Below, one piece after another: positions 1 through 6,080 of a stretch of DNA of 41,192 bases. The DNA is taken from positions 1-41,192 of IMG/VR virus record IMGVR_UViG_3300022821_000008; one strand, given 5' to 3'. The position numbers were made by a program, and so were the translations under genes. Numbering within the stretch: the stretch's first letter is position 1; each line of letters opens with the position of its first letter. The stretch is from a virus. The notes beneath the pieces are model-generated. The model was not told the DNA's origin, searched no databases, and saw only the letters and a list, made by a program, of their open reading frames with translations.

Positions 1-127
1 GTATTCTAAAATTAATTGTCCGTCTCCGAAAGAGGGGGTTACCCCTTCGGATATTGTGCACCGGACTGGTGGCAGTAGGCGCTTGTCTCTTGCTTTGTAG
101 TGTACACCACAGGTGGTTGTATAGACA
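1..127. repeat. Terminal direct repeat, left copy
   Basis: These 127 bases are identical to 41066-41192. An exact repeat of this length at both contig ends is what an assembler leaves when it closes a circle with a 127-base k-mer, so the molecule is best read as a circle of about 41,065 bp. A real short terminal repeat is possible, but the P22-type terminase argues for headful packaging of permuted DNA. The segment contains a hairpin at 27-51 (CCGAA / TTCGG enclosing GGGG / CCCC), one CAGTAGGCGCTTG repeat and one copy of the 18-bp palindrome. Confidence 0.95.
95..112. promoter_or_regulatory. 18-bp palindrome box 1 (16/18)
   Basis: TTGTAGTGTACACCACAG, a 16/18 match to the consensus TTGTAGTGTACACTACAA found through the left half of the genome. 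It lies in the non-coding region, and the sequence recurs at 41160-41177 through the terminal repeat. Function unknown; operator-like. Confidence 0.6.
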
Positions 128-142
128 GGTACGTACATGTAT

Positions 143-182
143 AGGTGACAGTATTGTAGTGCACACTACAATACTGTCACCT
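143..182. promoter_or_regulatory. Extended 40-bp perfect dyad containing palindrome box 2
   Basis: Two 19-bp arms are exact inverted complements around a 2-base centre. The core at 154-171, TTGTAGTGCACACTACAA, matches the genome-wide 18-bp box. This is the longest perfect dyad in the window. It could form a cruciform or RNA hairpin, or bind a dimeric or tetrameric protein. With box 1 only about 60 bp away, it may be the primary control site of the family. Confidence 0.8.
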
Positions 183-219
183 GATCCACTTGTATAGACA
201 ACCATAGACAGGACTGTAC

Positions 220-320
220 TTGCAATGTCCATGCCAACCTACCACTATGCAATGATCATGCCAATAGACAATTATGTATAACCTCAGTATAATTGGCATG
301 ATACTTGCCGGACATTGTAA
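220..320. other. Nested two-stem structure, possible structured RNA or origin element
   Basis: An outer stem pairs 220-230 with 310-320 (11 bp, one G-U). Inside it, 255-265 (ATCATGCCAAT) pairs perfectly with 292-302 (ATTGGCATGAT). The result is a long stem of about 100 nt on either strand. No promoter is obvious next to it. It may be a small RNA, a primer-type RNA or a DNA cruciform; none of these is established. Confidence 0.4.
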
Positions 321-371
321 TATGTCCCAAGACCGTTGGTACTGTAGGCGCTTGCCCGTTGAGGTTTTCAA

Positions 372-393
372 CGTGGAACATAATTGTTCCACG
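372..393. promoter_or_regulatory. Perfect dyad CGTGGAACA-TAAT-TGTTCCACG
   Basis: Two 9-bp perfect arms flank a 4-base centre in non-coding DNA, the usual geometry of a dimeric repressor operator or a small hairpin. No T-run follows, so it is not a canonical terminator. Confidence 0.5.
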
Positions 394-900
394 ATCTTGT
401 ATGCGGTTTAATGGTACGTGTTAGGTGCGTACGTGTGTAAGTTAGGTGTATTGGTACGTTGTATCATGGTTAATACGTACGTGTCTTATTCGTGTATTTC
501 GATAATAGTGGAAATAAAGAAAATTAGTTGTAATGTTGTAGGTTGGTATGATACTTGCTTAGGCTTGTAATGGTTGTAATGGTTTAATACAGGTCACGTA
601 ATGTGATAAATAAACACCTATTAATATGGCATATAATTGTAACTATTTATTAAAATAGAAGTAACCTATTGAAATTATTCACTATTCAGGGCAAGCGTAT
701 CACTTGTATCATTTACGTATCACCTTGTCAAAACACGTAAACCCGGTGACAGTAGGCGCTTCAAAAGTCATCATTTTTTTTGAACTTTTCTTCAAAAAAG
801 TCAACCTCTTTTTTTTCCAAAACAGAAAATACGAACACAGATCAACCGTTCACAGTCTGTACACCACTATCCATGCACCTCTTACCCGTATCATTTCATT

Positions 901-924
901 TTCACATAGTGTTACATATGTGAA
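901..924. promoter_or_regulatory. Operator-like dyad TTCACATA-N8-TATGTGAA, copy A
   Basis: Perfect 8-bp arms are separated by 8 bp. A related site (17/20 identity over the 20 bases from CATAGTG to TGTGAA) lies at 1040-1059. Two similar sites upstream of the first early promoter suggest binding by a dimeric regulator. Confidence 0.5.
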
Positions 925-971
925 GGATTCGCTTTTAAACCCTTGTTATAACTATACAATTCTAAAAACGC

Positions 972-1004
972 GCGTATCAGGTAAAACTTTACCTAGTGAT
1001 ACGC
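972..1004. promoter_or_regulatory. Imperfect hairpin built on two CGTATCA motifs
   Basis: GCGTATCAGGTAAA (972-985) pairs with TTTACCT plus GATACGC (988-994 and 998-1004), with a 3-base bulge (AGT) and a 2-base centre. The outer arms are CGTATCA motifs in opposite orientation, so this is a paired version of the iteron. A short T-run (1006-1010) follows, so weak termination on the + strand cannot be excluded. Confidence 0.45.
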
Positions 1005-1039
1005 CTTTTTCAACTGCCTGTAATCACTATACTTTTTAA

Positions 1040-1059
1040 CATAGTGTGTCATTTGTGAA
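1040..1059. promoter_or_regulatory. Operator-like site, copy B
   Basis: Copy of the 901-924 element: CATAGTGTGTCATTTGTGAA here against CATAGTGTTACATATGTGAA at 905-924, 17 of 20 identical. The dyad is less perfect than in copy A. Confidence 0.4.
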
Positions 1060-1210
1060 ATGCGAAAGTGACTACAAAACCCCTATTACAGCAAAATCAA
1101 TTTCTATGCCAACGTATCAAAAAACTAAAAATGGTACGAATTTAGTACCCGTATTTTTGACGTGTACGTAGCACTCTTATACCCTATTATATAGAGCGCT
1201 CCCAAAATAG

Positions 1211-1228
1211 CTGTAAAGCACACTACAA
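1211..1228. promoter_or_regulatory. 18-bp palindrome box 3 (degenerate, 14/18)
   Basis: CTGTAAAGCACACTACAA matches the box consensus at 14 of 18 positions, with an intact right half. It lies about 30 bp upstream of the first early promoter, a sensible place for a regulator site. Confidence 0.4.
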
Positions 1229-1258
1229 ACATTTATTATTATTTATTTTTAAAAACGC

Positions 1259-1287
1259 TTGACAAGTTGCACACGTCCTGATATCAA
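1259..1287 (+). promoter_or_regulatory. Early sigma70-type promoter
   Basis: TTGACA at 1259-1264, 17-bp spacer, TATCAA at 1282-1287. It stands directly upstream of the first early gene (start 1335) and is the only good promoter before the 1335-5166 gene run, which it probably drives with host RNA polymerase. Confidence 0.7.
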
Positions 1288-1334
1288 AGGACATGGCGTT
1301 TTTAATAAACACTAACCCAAATAGGAGACACACC

Positions 1335-1568
1335 ATGACAACTTCAAATGACATTATCAAAATGAGTATCATTTCAAACATCCAACAACTTGAACTATCC
1401 CTGGAACACATTAACCCGGCAAGCTTTGACAGTCTATGGAAAACAGATTATGAAACTCTTACTATTATTAGAGACAAGGCGATAGTCAACTATAACACTA
1501 TGTTAGAGGAGCGCAAGTTTGCCGCGGATATGATCTATAACCAACAGATAACCAACAAGGGCGCGTAA
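1335..1568 (+). CDS. Small early protein, unknown function
   Basis: First gene of the early unit, 77 residues. I chose the ATG at 1335 over an in-frame one at 1293 because AGGAGA sits just upstream of 1335 and because 1293 lies almost on the promoter. The protein is predicted largely helical (for example LEERKFAADMIYN near the C-terminus), with no membrane segment and no motif I recognise. The stop lies inside a short GC hairpin (1559-1576, GGGCGC / GCGCCC) that separates it from the ATPase gene and may act on mRNA stability. First-position early genes in phages often encode host-takeover proteins, but nothing here shows that. Confidence 0.65.
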   Translation: MTTSNDIIKMSIISNIQQLELSLEHINPASFDSLWKTDYETLTIIRDKAIVNYNTMLEERKFAADMIYNQQITNKGA

Positions 1569-1605
1569 CAGCGCCCACACCTTATTATAATAGGAGACAA
1601 ACACC

Positions 1606-2865
1606 ATGACACCTAAACAAAGCAAATATCTTTGGGCATTCGAGATTCGCAATTCTCAATCACGTCCTATTAATTGGATGAAACAGTACCTTGACACCAA
1701 TCAAGCTAGCTCCATTATTGCAGAATGCGAAAAATGGGAAAGTGACAAAACCTTTGACCAAACAGAAAGGACTCAATCTTGTTTGAAATCCTACAATCCT
1801 TATTTCAAATTCAATGATCTTACACCAAAAACCATAACTGATACTGTTATTGAAACTAAAGAAGTAGTCAAAGAGATTGTAGTAGAGAGGGAAATTATCA
1901 AAACCATAACCTTAACACAAGATATGAGCTTAGATGACGTCATCCCTGCAATCCTGCCCCTAGTCAAAGGAGCAACACACCTACAAGACCTATTCGATGC
2001 CAAGCAACCAATACTCCAAGACTCTAAAACAAGCAAAGACTATTATAAACCTGAGAATTTCGATACTATTTTGGCAGCGGTCAAAAACCCAAAAATACAC
2101 GTACTTTTAAAAGGTCCGGCGGGATCAGGCAAAAGTCTGATGGGCAGAGAATTATCTAAGCACCTTAAACTTGATTTTTTTTGCATGTCGTGTTCAGGCG
2201 GCATGAGATACGCTCATATTTTTGGAGGTGACCGGATGTTTATTGACAAGGTTTCCGGCAAGACTATCACAGAATTTGAATTAAGCAATCTCATGCAAGC
2301 AATTCAGAAACCTTGCTTAATCCTGATGGATGAGCTATTTACCTTAGATGGTGATCTGCTTATGGGTCTCAATGGCCTATTCGAGGTCAACACAGGGCAA
2401 ATTGAAACTAAGGGAGGTCTTGTAACTATTCACCCTGAATGCCTTGTTATGGCAGCAACTAACACAGACGGTCGTAATAATGACCGGAACCACGTAGGCG
2501 CAAAACGCGTTGACGGCAGCTCCCTAGACCGCTTTGCAACTTTTCATCATGATTATTCAAAATCAGTAGAGCGTAACATTTTAAACAAACTGCCCAAACT
2601 GCATAGGCAGGATGTCTCTCAATGGCTTATTAAATTACGTAAAGAGTTAAAGTTAGCCAATATAACTTTTGATCCGTCAACGCGGAGACTGCAAACCTGT
2701 GTTGAGCAGATTAATGGTAGCGGTTTACCTTGTGACGTCGCTTTTAATTCCGCTTTTTTAGGTCAGTTATCCCCGATGGAGTTAAAAAAAATAGGGTTAG
2801 ATAAGCTTGAAACAACACGTAAAAATGAACCTGTTATAGATGATACGACAAAGGAGCTATTTTAA
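1606..2865 (+). CDS. MoxR-type AAA+ ATPase
   Basis: A 419-residue AAA+ ATPase of the MoxR / AAA_5 type. Residues 1-160 form a variable N-terminal part with a charged, probably coiled segment (80-100, rich in VKE and VVE). The ATPase core has Walker A GPAGSGKS (170-177), Walker B LILMDE (238-243), a sensor-1-like MAATNT (282-287) and an arginine-finger-like LDRF (307-310). The RBS is ATAGGAGAC. MoxR ATPases typically remodel a target through a vWA-domain partner, and the next gene may be that partner. The third gene is an SprT-like protease. A phage role in host or virion protein remodelling is inference. Confidence in the ATPase family is high; the substrate is unknown. Confidence 0.85.
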   Translation: MTPKQSKYLWAFEIRNSQSRPINWMKQYLDTNQASSIIAECEKWESDKTFDQTERTQSCLKSYNPYFKFNDLTPKTITDTVIETKEVVKEIVVEREIIKTITLTQDMSLDDVIPAILPLVKGATHLQDLFDAKQPILQDSKTSKDYYKPENFDTILAAVKNPKIHVLLKGPAGSGKSLMGRELSKHLKLDFFCMSCSGGMRYAHIFGGDRMFIDKVSGKTITEFELSNLMQAIQKPCLILMDELFTLDGDLLMGLNGLFEVNTGQIETKGGLVTIHPECLVMAATNTDGRNNDRNHVGAKRVDGSSLDRFATFHHDYSKSVERNILNKLPKLHRQDVSQWLIKLRKELKLANITFDPSTRRLQTCVEQINGSGLPCDVAFNSAFLGQLSPMELKKIGLDKLETTRKNEPVIDDTTKELF

Positions 2866-2866
2866 C

Positions 2867-3625
2867 ATGTTGACACCTGCGGAGTACCTCAAAAACGGCA
2901 TGCCAAAAAATCATGAACTATGGCTGAATGGTCTTGATCTTGTAGCGCATTGCTTACAAAAAGATCATACGCAAACGTTTTTCAAAGACGACCGACCACT
3001 GCCCAAATATTATGATGAATGGTCGGATGCAATGCAAAAACACGTTAAATCAGATGATAACTTTGACGATATTTATTCTAACGCCTATGCACCTAAAAAA
3101 GCCTGGATACCCTACCATGACGATAGCGGCTCATTTGACACGAGCGCCTTTATCTCAGGTGAAGATTTTTGTTTTGAAGATGAAAAGCGCGTAAAACAAC
3201 AGCAAGATTCTATGAGTATCCTTATTGACTGCGGCGTACCGTACGGCGAACGCGGCGATACTTATATGATAGCAAGGCATCAGGCGGTGTATAACCTTAT
3301 TGCACAATGTGATAGCGACGACAGGCCATGTCAAATTATAGGCGTCCAAAATAACCGGATTGACGAGCTATCAACGCCATTAAAGCTCTTCATCATGGTC
3401 AAAGATTATACTGACAGTATTTTTCCTGCAATATGGGGAGCGCTCAAGAATAACCAAACTACTAACAGTTTTTGTAACGTAACGATGGATTATTTTATCG
3501 GCACTAAATCTTACGGCAATGGCGCGCCTACAGTTTTAGAAGACGCAGAGCAATATTTTCCAGCCAATGAAGAGATCATTATTTTTGGCACACGGATCAA
3601 GGCAAATAATGCAGTATATAAATAG
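2867..3625 (+). CDS. Possible vWA-like partner of the MoxR ATPase
   Basis: 252 residues. The start at 2867 follows the ATPase stop by one base, with AAAGGAG about ten bases upstream; an earlier in-frame ATG at 2840 would overlap the ATPase. I do not recognise the family with certainty. The middle and C-terminal part alternates strand and helix: SMSILIDCGVPYGERGDTY, then a helix, then CQIIGVQNN, LKLFIMVKDY and EEIIIFGT. This resembles a von Willebrand A fold in which the DxSxS metal site is replaced by DCGVPYGERG. A vWA protein next to a MoxR ATPase is the expected pairing. Without a structure prediction this stays a hypothesis. The N-terminal 90 residues are acidic and unassigned. Confidence 0.5.
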   Translation: MLTPAEYLKNGMPKNHELWLNGLDLVAHCLQKDHTQTFFKDDRPLPKYYDEWSDAMQKHVKSDDNFDDIYSNAYAPKKAWIPYHDDSGSFDTSAFISGEDFCFEDEKRVKQQQDSMSILIDCGVPYGERGDTYMIARHQAVYNLIAQCDSDDRPCQIIGVQNNRIDELSTPLKLFIMVKDYTDSIFPAIWGALKNNQTTNSFCNVTMDYFIGTKSYGNGAPTVLEDAEQYFPANEEIIIFGTRIKANNAVYK

Positions 3626-3635
3626 GAGACTAAAA

Positions 3636-4340
3636 ATGACAAATGAACTGGAACCTACAATTGCAATGGCCGAAAGCTTACAGGAAATTACAAACTACTT
3701 AGACGCCTATCTTTTTGAAGGCAAATTACCGCCATGTTTTATCACATTGACGCGGAATAATAAAGTTTTAGGTGGCTATCATGCACAAGATCAATGGGAG
3801 AATGCCGACGGTGTCATTGTGCCTGAGATTGGTATTAATTCAAACTTACTTGCGCAAGATGATCCACTTGTAATCTACAACGTATTGATCCATGAACTAT
3901 TGCACCTCGAACTATCTCACGCTGGTACTGGTGGACGTACAGGCTACCATAATAAACAATTTGAGCAAAGATGTAATGAGTTAGGCTTATCTATAACGTG
4001 TAACGACAAAGATGCAGTAGAAGGGCAGCAAACCGGACAATCAATTGAAACTAACATCATAGAAGGCGGCCCGGCTGAAATGGCAATCGCAAAAATACCT
4101 ACCGACCTAGCCTACTATGCAAAACATGTGCTTGACATTGATGAAAGTGGCAAGCCTGAAAAAACCATACCTGGAGAACCTGGAGAACCTACTCCGCAAA
4201 AACCAGTAGAACAACCCGCACCAAAAAGCGCGGGCAAGAGGACAAAATACCAATGCCCTGTTTGCGGCTTGTCTATGTGGGGCAAGGCTGGTGCGTTTAT
4301 CTTATGTGGTACGTGTACACAAACTATGATCGAAAGTTAA
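3636..4340 (+). CDS. SprT-like zinc metalloprotease with C-terminal zinc ribbon
   Basis: 234 residues from the ATG at 3636, preceded by ATAGGAGAC; the longer in-frame start at 3567 lies inside the previous gene. The N-terminal domain (1-115) has the zinc-protease signature HELLH (86-90) and a likely third ligand His105 in GYHNKQFE, as in SprT/Spartan proteins. A Pro/Gly/Glu-rich linker (PGEPGEP) leads to a C-terminal zinc ribbon with CPVCG and CGTC pairs. Spartan proteases remove DNA-protein crosslinks; phage members are poorly understood. Its place after a MoxR-type ATPase and a putative vWA protein suggests a shared proteolysis or remodelling task, which is inference. Confidence 0.8.
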   Translation: MTNELEPTIAMAESLQEITNYLDAYLFEGKLPPCFITLTRNNKVLGGYHAQDQWENADGVIVPEIGINSNLLAQDDPLVIYNVLIHELLHLELSHAGTGGRTGYHNKQFEQRCNELGLSITCNDKDAVEGQQTGQSIETNIIEGGPAEMAIAKIPTDLAYYAKHVLDIDESGKPEKTIPGEPGEPTPQKPVEQPAPKSAGKRTKYQCPVCGLSMWGKAGAFILCGTCTQTMIES

Positions 4341-4352
4341 TATAACGCGGTT

Positions 4353-4370
4353 TTGTGGTGTACACTACAA
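4353..4370. promoter_or_regulatory. 18-bp palindrome box 4 (17/18)
   Basis: TTGTGGTGTACACTACAA, one mismatch to consensus, in the 64-bp gap between the protease stop and the 4405 gene. GCGG and CCGC flank it and extend the inverted repeat imperfectly, so a transcript would fold into a hairpin just upstream of the RBS. Confidence 0.75.
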
Positions 4371-4404
4371 TGCCGCAAACTATTTAAAATAGGAGAGTAT
4401 CGTC

Positions 4405-4623
4405 ATGAAAAATGCAGTAGGTTATGAGAGCGCAACCGAGACTATTAGACAGTTACCACAGAACTATTGTCTAGCTTTTAACTTAGGGACACGCTGGTAT
4501 CTTGACTTTGATTTAGCTTGCGACCCTGCAATTGCTATTAGAGTAGTACGCGCATATTTGAGCTATGACGTTGCGTATGGTACTGGCGCCAATTTTATAA
4601 ACGCCATTAATGATTTAAAATAG
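4405..4623 (+). CDS. Small protein, unknown function
   Basis: 72 residues with RBS TAGGAGAG. Aromatic-rich middle (LGTRWYLDFDLACDP) followed by a helix (AIRVVRAYLSYD); soluble, no recognised motif. It lies just downstream of a palindrome box and 13 bases before the next gene, so the two are probably co-translated. Confidence 0.65.
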   Translation: MKNAVGYESATETIRQLPQNYCLAFNLGTRWYLDFDLACDPAIAIRVVRAYLSYDVAYGTGANFINAINDLK

Positions 4624-4636
4624 GAGATCAAATAGC

Positions 4637-4873
4637 ATGGAAAAACTGACACTGACAGTAACCAATCAAATTGATAATCAAGGTCTTATTTTCTTATCAA
4701 CTCCATGCGGCAATATGTTTTCCCTTATGGAAATGCCATACGACAAAAAATCACATTGGGGTTTTTCCATTATCAAACAGGGGCAGCATAAGGTCATTGA
4801 TCCTCAAAAGATAGGCGCTATCATATTTCCAGCCAATTCAGACGGCATAGTACAGGAGTTTTTAACATCATAA
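4637..4873 (+). CDS. Small protein, unknown function
   Basis: 78 residues, RBS TAGGAG. Predicted mostly beta (KLTLTVTNQ, GLIFLSTPCG, IGAIIFPANSDG), with no membrane segment and no family recognised. The gap to the next gene contains CCTTATTATATAGGAGG, a leader also seen before 1606 (CCTTATTATAATAGGAG). Confidence 0.65.
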   Translation: MEKLTLTVTNQIDNQGLIFLSTPCGNMFSLMEMPYDKKSHWGFSIIKQGQHKVIDPQKIGAIIFPANSDGIVQEFLTS

Positions 4874-4903
4874 CTTATACCTTATTATATAGGAGGTCAA
4901 ATC

Positions 4904-5026
4904 ATGCCTGATTTAATAATAATATTTATAGTCTTAATACTCTGCTTATTTTTCGGGGTAGGTGCATTGGGCGCGTTAATAGCTGTTATATTAACTTATA
5001 TAGCCTTAAACTTAATCTTTAACTGA
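4904..5026 (+). CDS. Tiny membrane protein, 40 aa
   Basis: 40 residues, nearly all hydrophobic: IIIFIVLILCLFFGVGALG, then ALIAVILTYIALNLIF, that is one long or two short membrane helices. The leader ATAGGAGGTCAAATCATG is repeated exactly before the next gene, so the pair may have arisen by duplication of a small expression cassette. A role in the host inner membrane (for example exclusion or depolarisation) is possible, with no direct evidence. Confidence 0.6.
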   Translation: MPDLIIIFIVLILCLFFGVGALGALIAVILTYIALNLIFN

Positions 5027-5040
5027 TAGGAGGTCAAATC

Positions 5041-5166
5041 ATGGGAACTGCAATAATAGCTTTATTATGTATTATTCTAAGCTTTATAATCGGTGGCGTT
5101 GTAGGTTACGACATTAAGGTTGATGAACTAAAAGACCGTCAACAAAATAAAAATAAAAAGACTTGA
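5041..5166 (+). CDS. Tiny membrane protein, 41 aa
   Basis: 41 residues: an N-terminal membrane helix (TAIIALLCIILSFIIGG) with glycines, then a charged lysine-rich tail (DELKDRQQNKNKK) probably facing the cytoplasm. It shares its 18-base leader with the upstream gene. Its stop codon lies within the -35 hexamer of the next promoter, so it ends the first early unit. Function unknown. Confidence 0.6.
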   Translation: MGTAIIALLCIILSFIIGGVVGYDIKVDELKDRQQNKNKKT

Positions 5167-5191
5167 CAAAGCTTTCAGCATTTAGTAGATT
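5163..5191 (+). promoter_or_regulatory. Sigma70-type promoter of the 5247 gene
   Basis: TTGACA at 5163-5168, 17-bp spacer, TAGATT at 5186-5191. The -35 box overlaps the stop codon of the upstream gene. It precedes a single gene closed by a strong terminator. Confidence 0.75.
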
Positions 5192-5246
5192 AACGACATT
5201 GGGCATTTAGCCCACATTTATAAACCCTAATTAGGAGAATCAAAAA

Positions 5247-5771
5247 ATGGCAGTAGTAAAGACACCCGAACAGCTCGAAAGAGACAAAGCAAGAAATGCA
5301 GCTATTAGAAATGCAAAAGAAGCCATAAGAGGGTTCTTTTCAAATGGCTTGTTCGCAAAGCTCCCTTTACCCATTCAGGATGCCCTTAAGACTCTTGCAC
5401 CAATGGCACGACAGGCGACAAGTACCATCGCCATTGAAATTGCCGGACTCTTTAAAGACAAGCAAGTTTTGTCTGAACTGGACATTTTTAAGGCTTTGAA
5501 AGTTGGGCCAAATGAAATGAAGGCAAAAGTTAACCATTGCCTGAAACTGGCAGCCCCTGAAGATCGGATGTGGATTTCTTATGATCCTGACAAGTGTACA
5601 TGGACTTTTCTTGGAGTAGGCGCAAAGATGCCGGAGGGCTTCTCTACTGAGAGCCTTATTCCGTCCATCGCGGCCCATGCTGCAAACCCTGCCTTTCTGA
5701 CACTGTCCGTTACTCAGTTGATTGATGCTGCCAAAGCTGCACCAGTTGTTGAGGAAGGTGACGACGAATAG
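5247..5771 (+). CDS. Abundant early protein with possible winged-helix fold
   Basis: 174 residues, RBS TTAGGAGA. It forms its own transcription unit, with a consensus-like promoter upstream and a 14-bp-stem terminator downstream; its base composition looks more GC-rich than neighbouring genes. Residues 1-75 are helical and basic. Residues 75-125 read as helix, helix, then a beta hairpin (VLSELDIFKAL, MKAKVNHCLKL, WISYDP / TWTFLGVG), the order seen in winged-helix DNA-binding domains. It ends in an acidic tail (EEGDDE). I do not recognise the family. A nucleoid-like or regulatory DNA-binding protein is a reasonable guess, and it is one candidate binder of the 18-bp palindromes. Confidence 0.65.
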   Translation: MAVVKTPEQLERDKARNAAIRNAKEAIRGFFSNGLFAKLPLPIQDALKTLAPMARQATSTIAIEIAGLFKDKQVLSELDIFKALKVGPNEMKAKVNHCLKLAAPEDRMWISYDPDKCTWTFLGVGAKMPEGFSTESLIPSIAAHAANPAFLTLSVTQLIDAAKAAPVVEEGDDE

Positions 5772-5795
5772 TCAACCGCTAATAACCCTTTAAAC

Positions 5796-5827
5796 AAAGC
5801 CCCTTGGAAAATTCCAAGGGGCTTTTT
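5796..5827 (+). terminator. Strong intrinsic terminator
   Basis: AAAGCCCCTTGGAA (5796-5809) pairs perfectly with 5812-5825 around a 2-base centre, and the 3' arm runs into TTTTT. Flanking A and T runs make it potentially bidirectional. It closes the 5247 gene unit. Confidence 0.92.
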
Positions 5828-5914
5828 CTATTTAAGACCCTGCCATTTTTCCCTATGCAATGACATTGACCCCTGTCCAAAACCCTCGCAAACAGCAAAT
5901 TTCAGCTCCAAAAT

Positions 5915-5939
5915 CCTGTTCAAGACTCCCATGAACAGG
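5915..5939. promoter_or_regulatory. Dyad CCTGTTCA-N9-TGAACAGG upstream of the replication promoter
   Basis: Perfect 8-bp arms about 40 bp upstream of the 5976 promoter. No U-run follows, so an operator or activator site is more likely than a terminator. The rest of the gap 5828-6080 holds only this dyad and the promoter. Confidence 0.45.
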
Positions 5940-5975
5940 GGCTTTCAAGAGCACCCAATAAATAAAAAATAATCC

Positions 5976-6004
5976 TTGACAGGCGATATTTAAAAGTATA
6001 TATT
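5976..6004 (+). promoter_or_regulatory. Sigma70-type promoter of the replication unit
   Basis: TTGACA at 5976-5981, 17-bp spacer, TATATT at 5999-6004. It is preceded by AATAATCC, the same octamer that precedes the late promoter on the - strand. It probably drives 6081-17118. Confidence 0.8.
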
Positions 6005-6080
6005 TAAAGGTATGAAAGACATGAAAGATTACAGCATATATAGGTATAGACTTTTGACAACATAACAAGGAGCAATAAAC

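Larger units (their letters stand above)
73..762 (+). repeat. CAGTAGGCGCTTG dispersed repeat, three copies
   Basis: CAGTAGGCGCTTG occurs at 73-85, as CTGTAGGCGCTTG at 342-354 and as CAGTAGGCGCTTC at 750-762, all in the same orientation. Each is preceded by a related GGT sequence. The first copy recurs at 41138-41150 because of the terminal repeat. The copies lie only in the non-coding region, so they are probably protein-binding sites or replication iterons. No function is known to me. Confidence 0.7.
696..1119. repeat. CGTATCA iteron-like cluster
   Basis: CGTATCA occurs at 696-702, 716-722, 887-893, 973-979 and 1113-1119 on the + strand and at 997-1003 on the - strand; TGTATCA is at 705-711. 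Seven copies in about 425 non-coding bases, beside an AT-rich segment, fit initiator-binding iterons or a cluster of regulator sites. The spacing is irregular, so a classical plasmid-type iteron array is not certain. Confidence 0.55.
128..1334. other. Large non-coding control / putative origin region
   Basis: About 1.2 kb with no convincing gene; with 40483-41065 it forms the divergent region between the leftward late and rightward early units. It is dense in repeats and dyads, listed separately. Other content: TACGTAC at 130-136, 474-480 and (across the junction) 41028-41034; TTAGGTG at 421-427 and 442-448; tandem TTGTAATGG at 565-573 and 574-582; an AT-rich stretch at about 600-690; a weak DnaA-box-like TTATTCACT at 675-683; and T8 tracts near 775 and 811. 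Iterons beside AT-rich DNA are the usual architecture of an origin. The origin role is inference. Confidence 0.6.

Noticed and set aside
177-392. 71-codon open frame on the - strand in the control region
   Set aside because: It covers the nested stems and the dyad at 372-393, lacks a Shine-Dalgarno, and its composition follows the repeats; it looks like chance.
704-1039. 111-codon open frame on the + strand
   Set aside because: Starts at TTG without an RBS and runs through CGTATCA motifs, T8 tracts and an operator-like dyad. The product is low-complexity and not protein-like.
1150-1192. Possible promoter TTGACG ... TATTAT
   Set aside because: The spacer is about 22 bp, too long for sigma70; the promoter at 1259 is far better placed.
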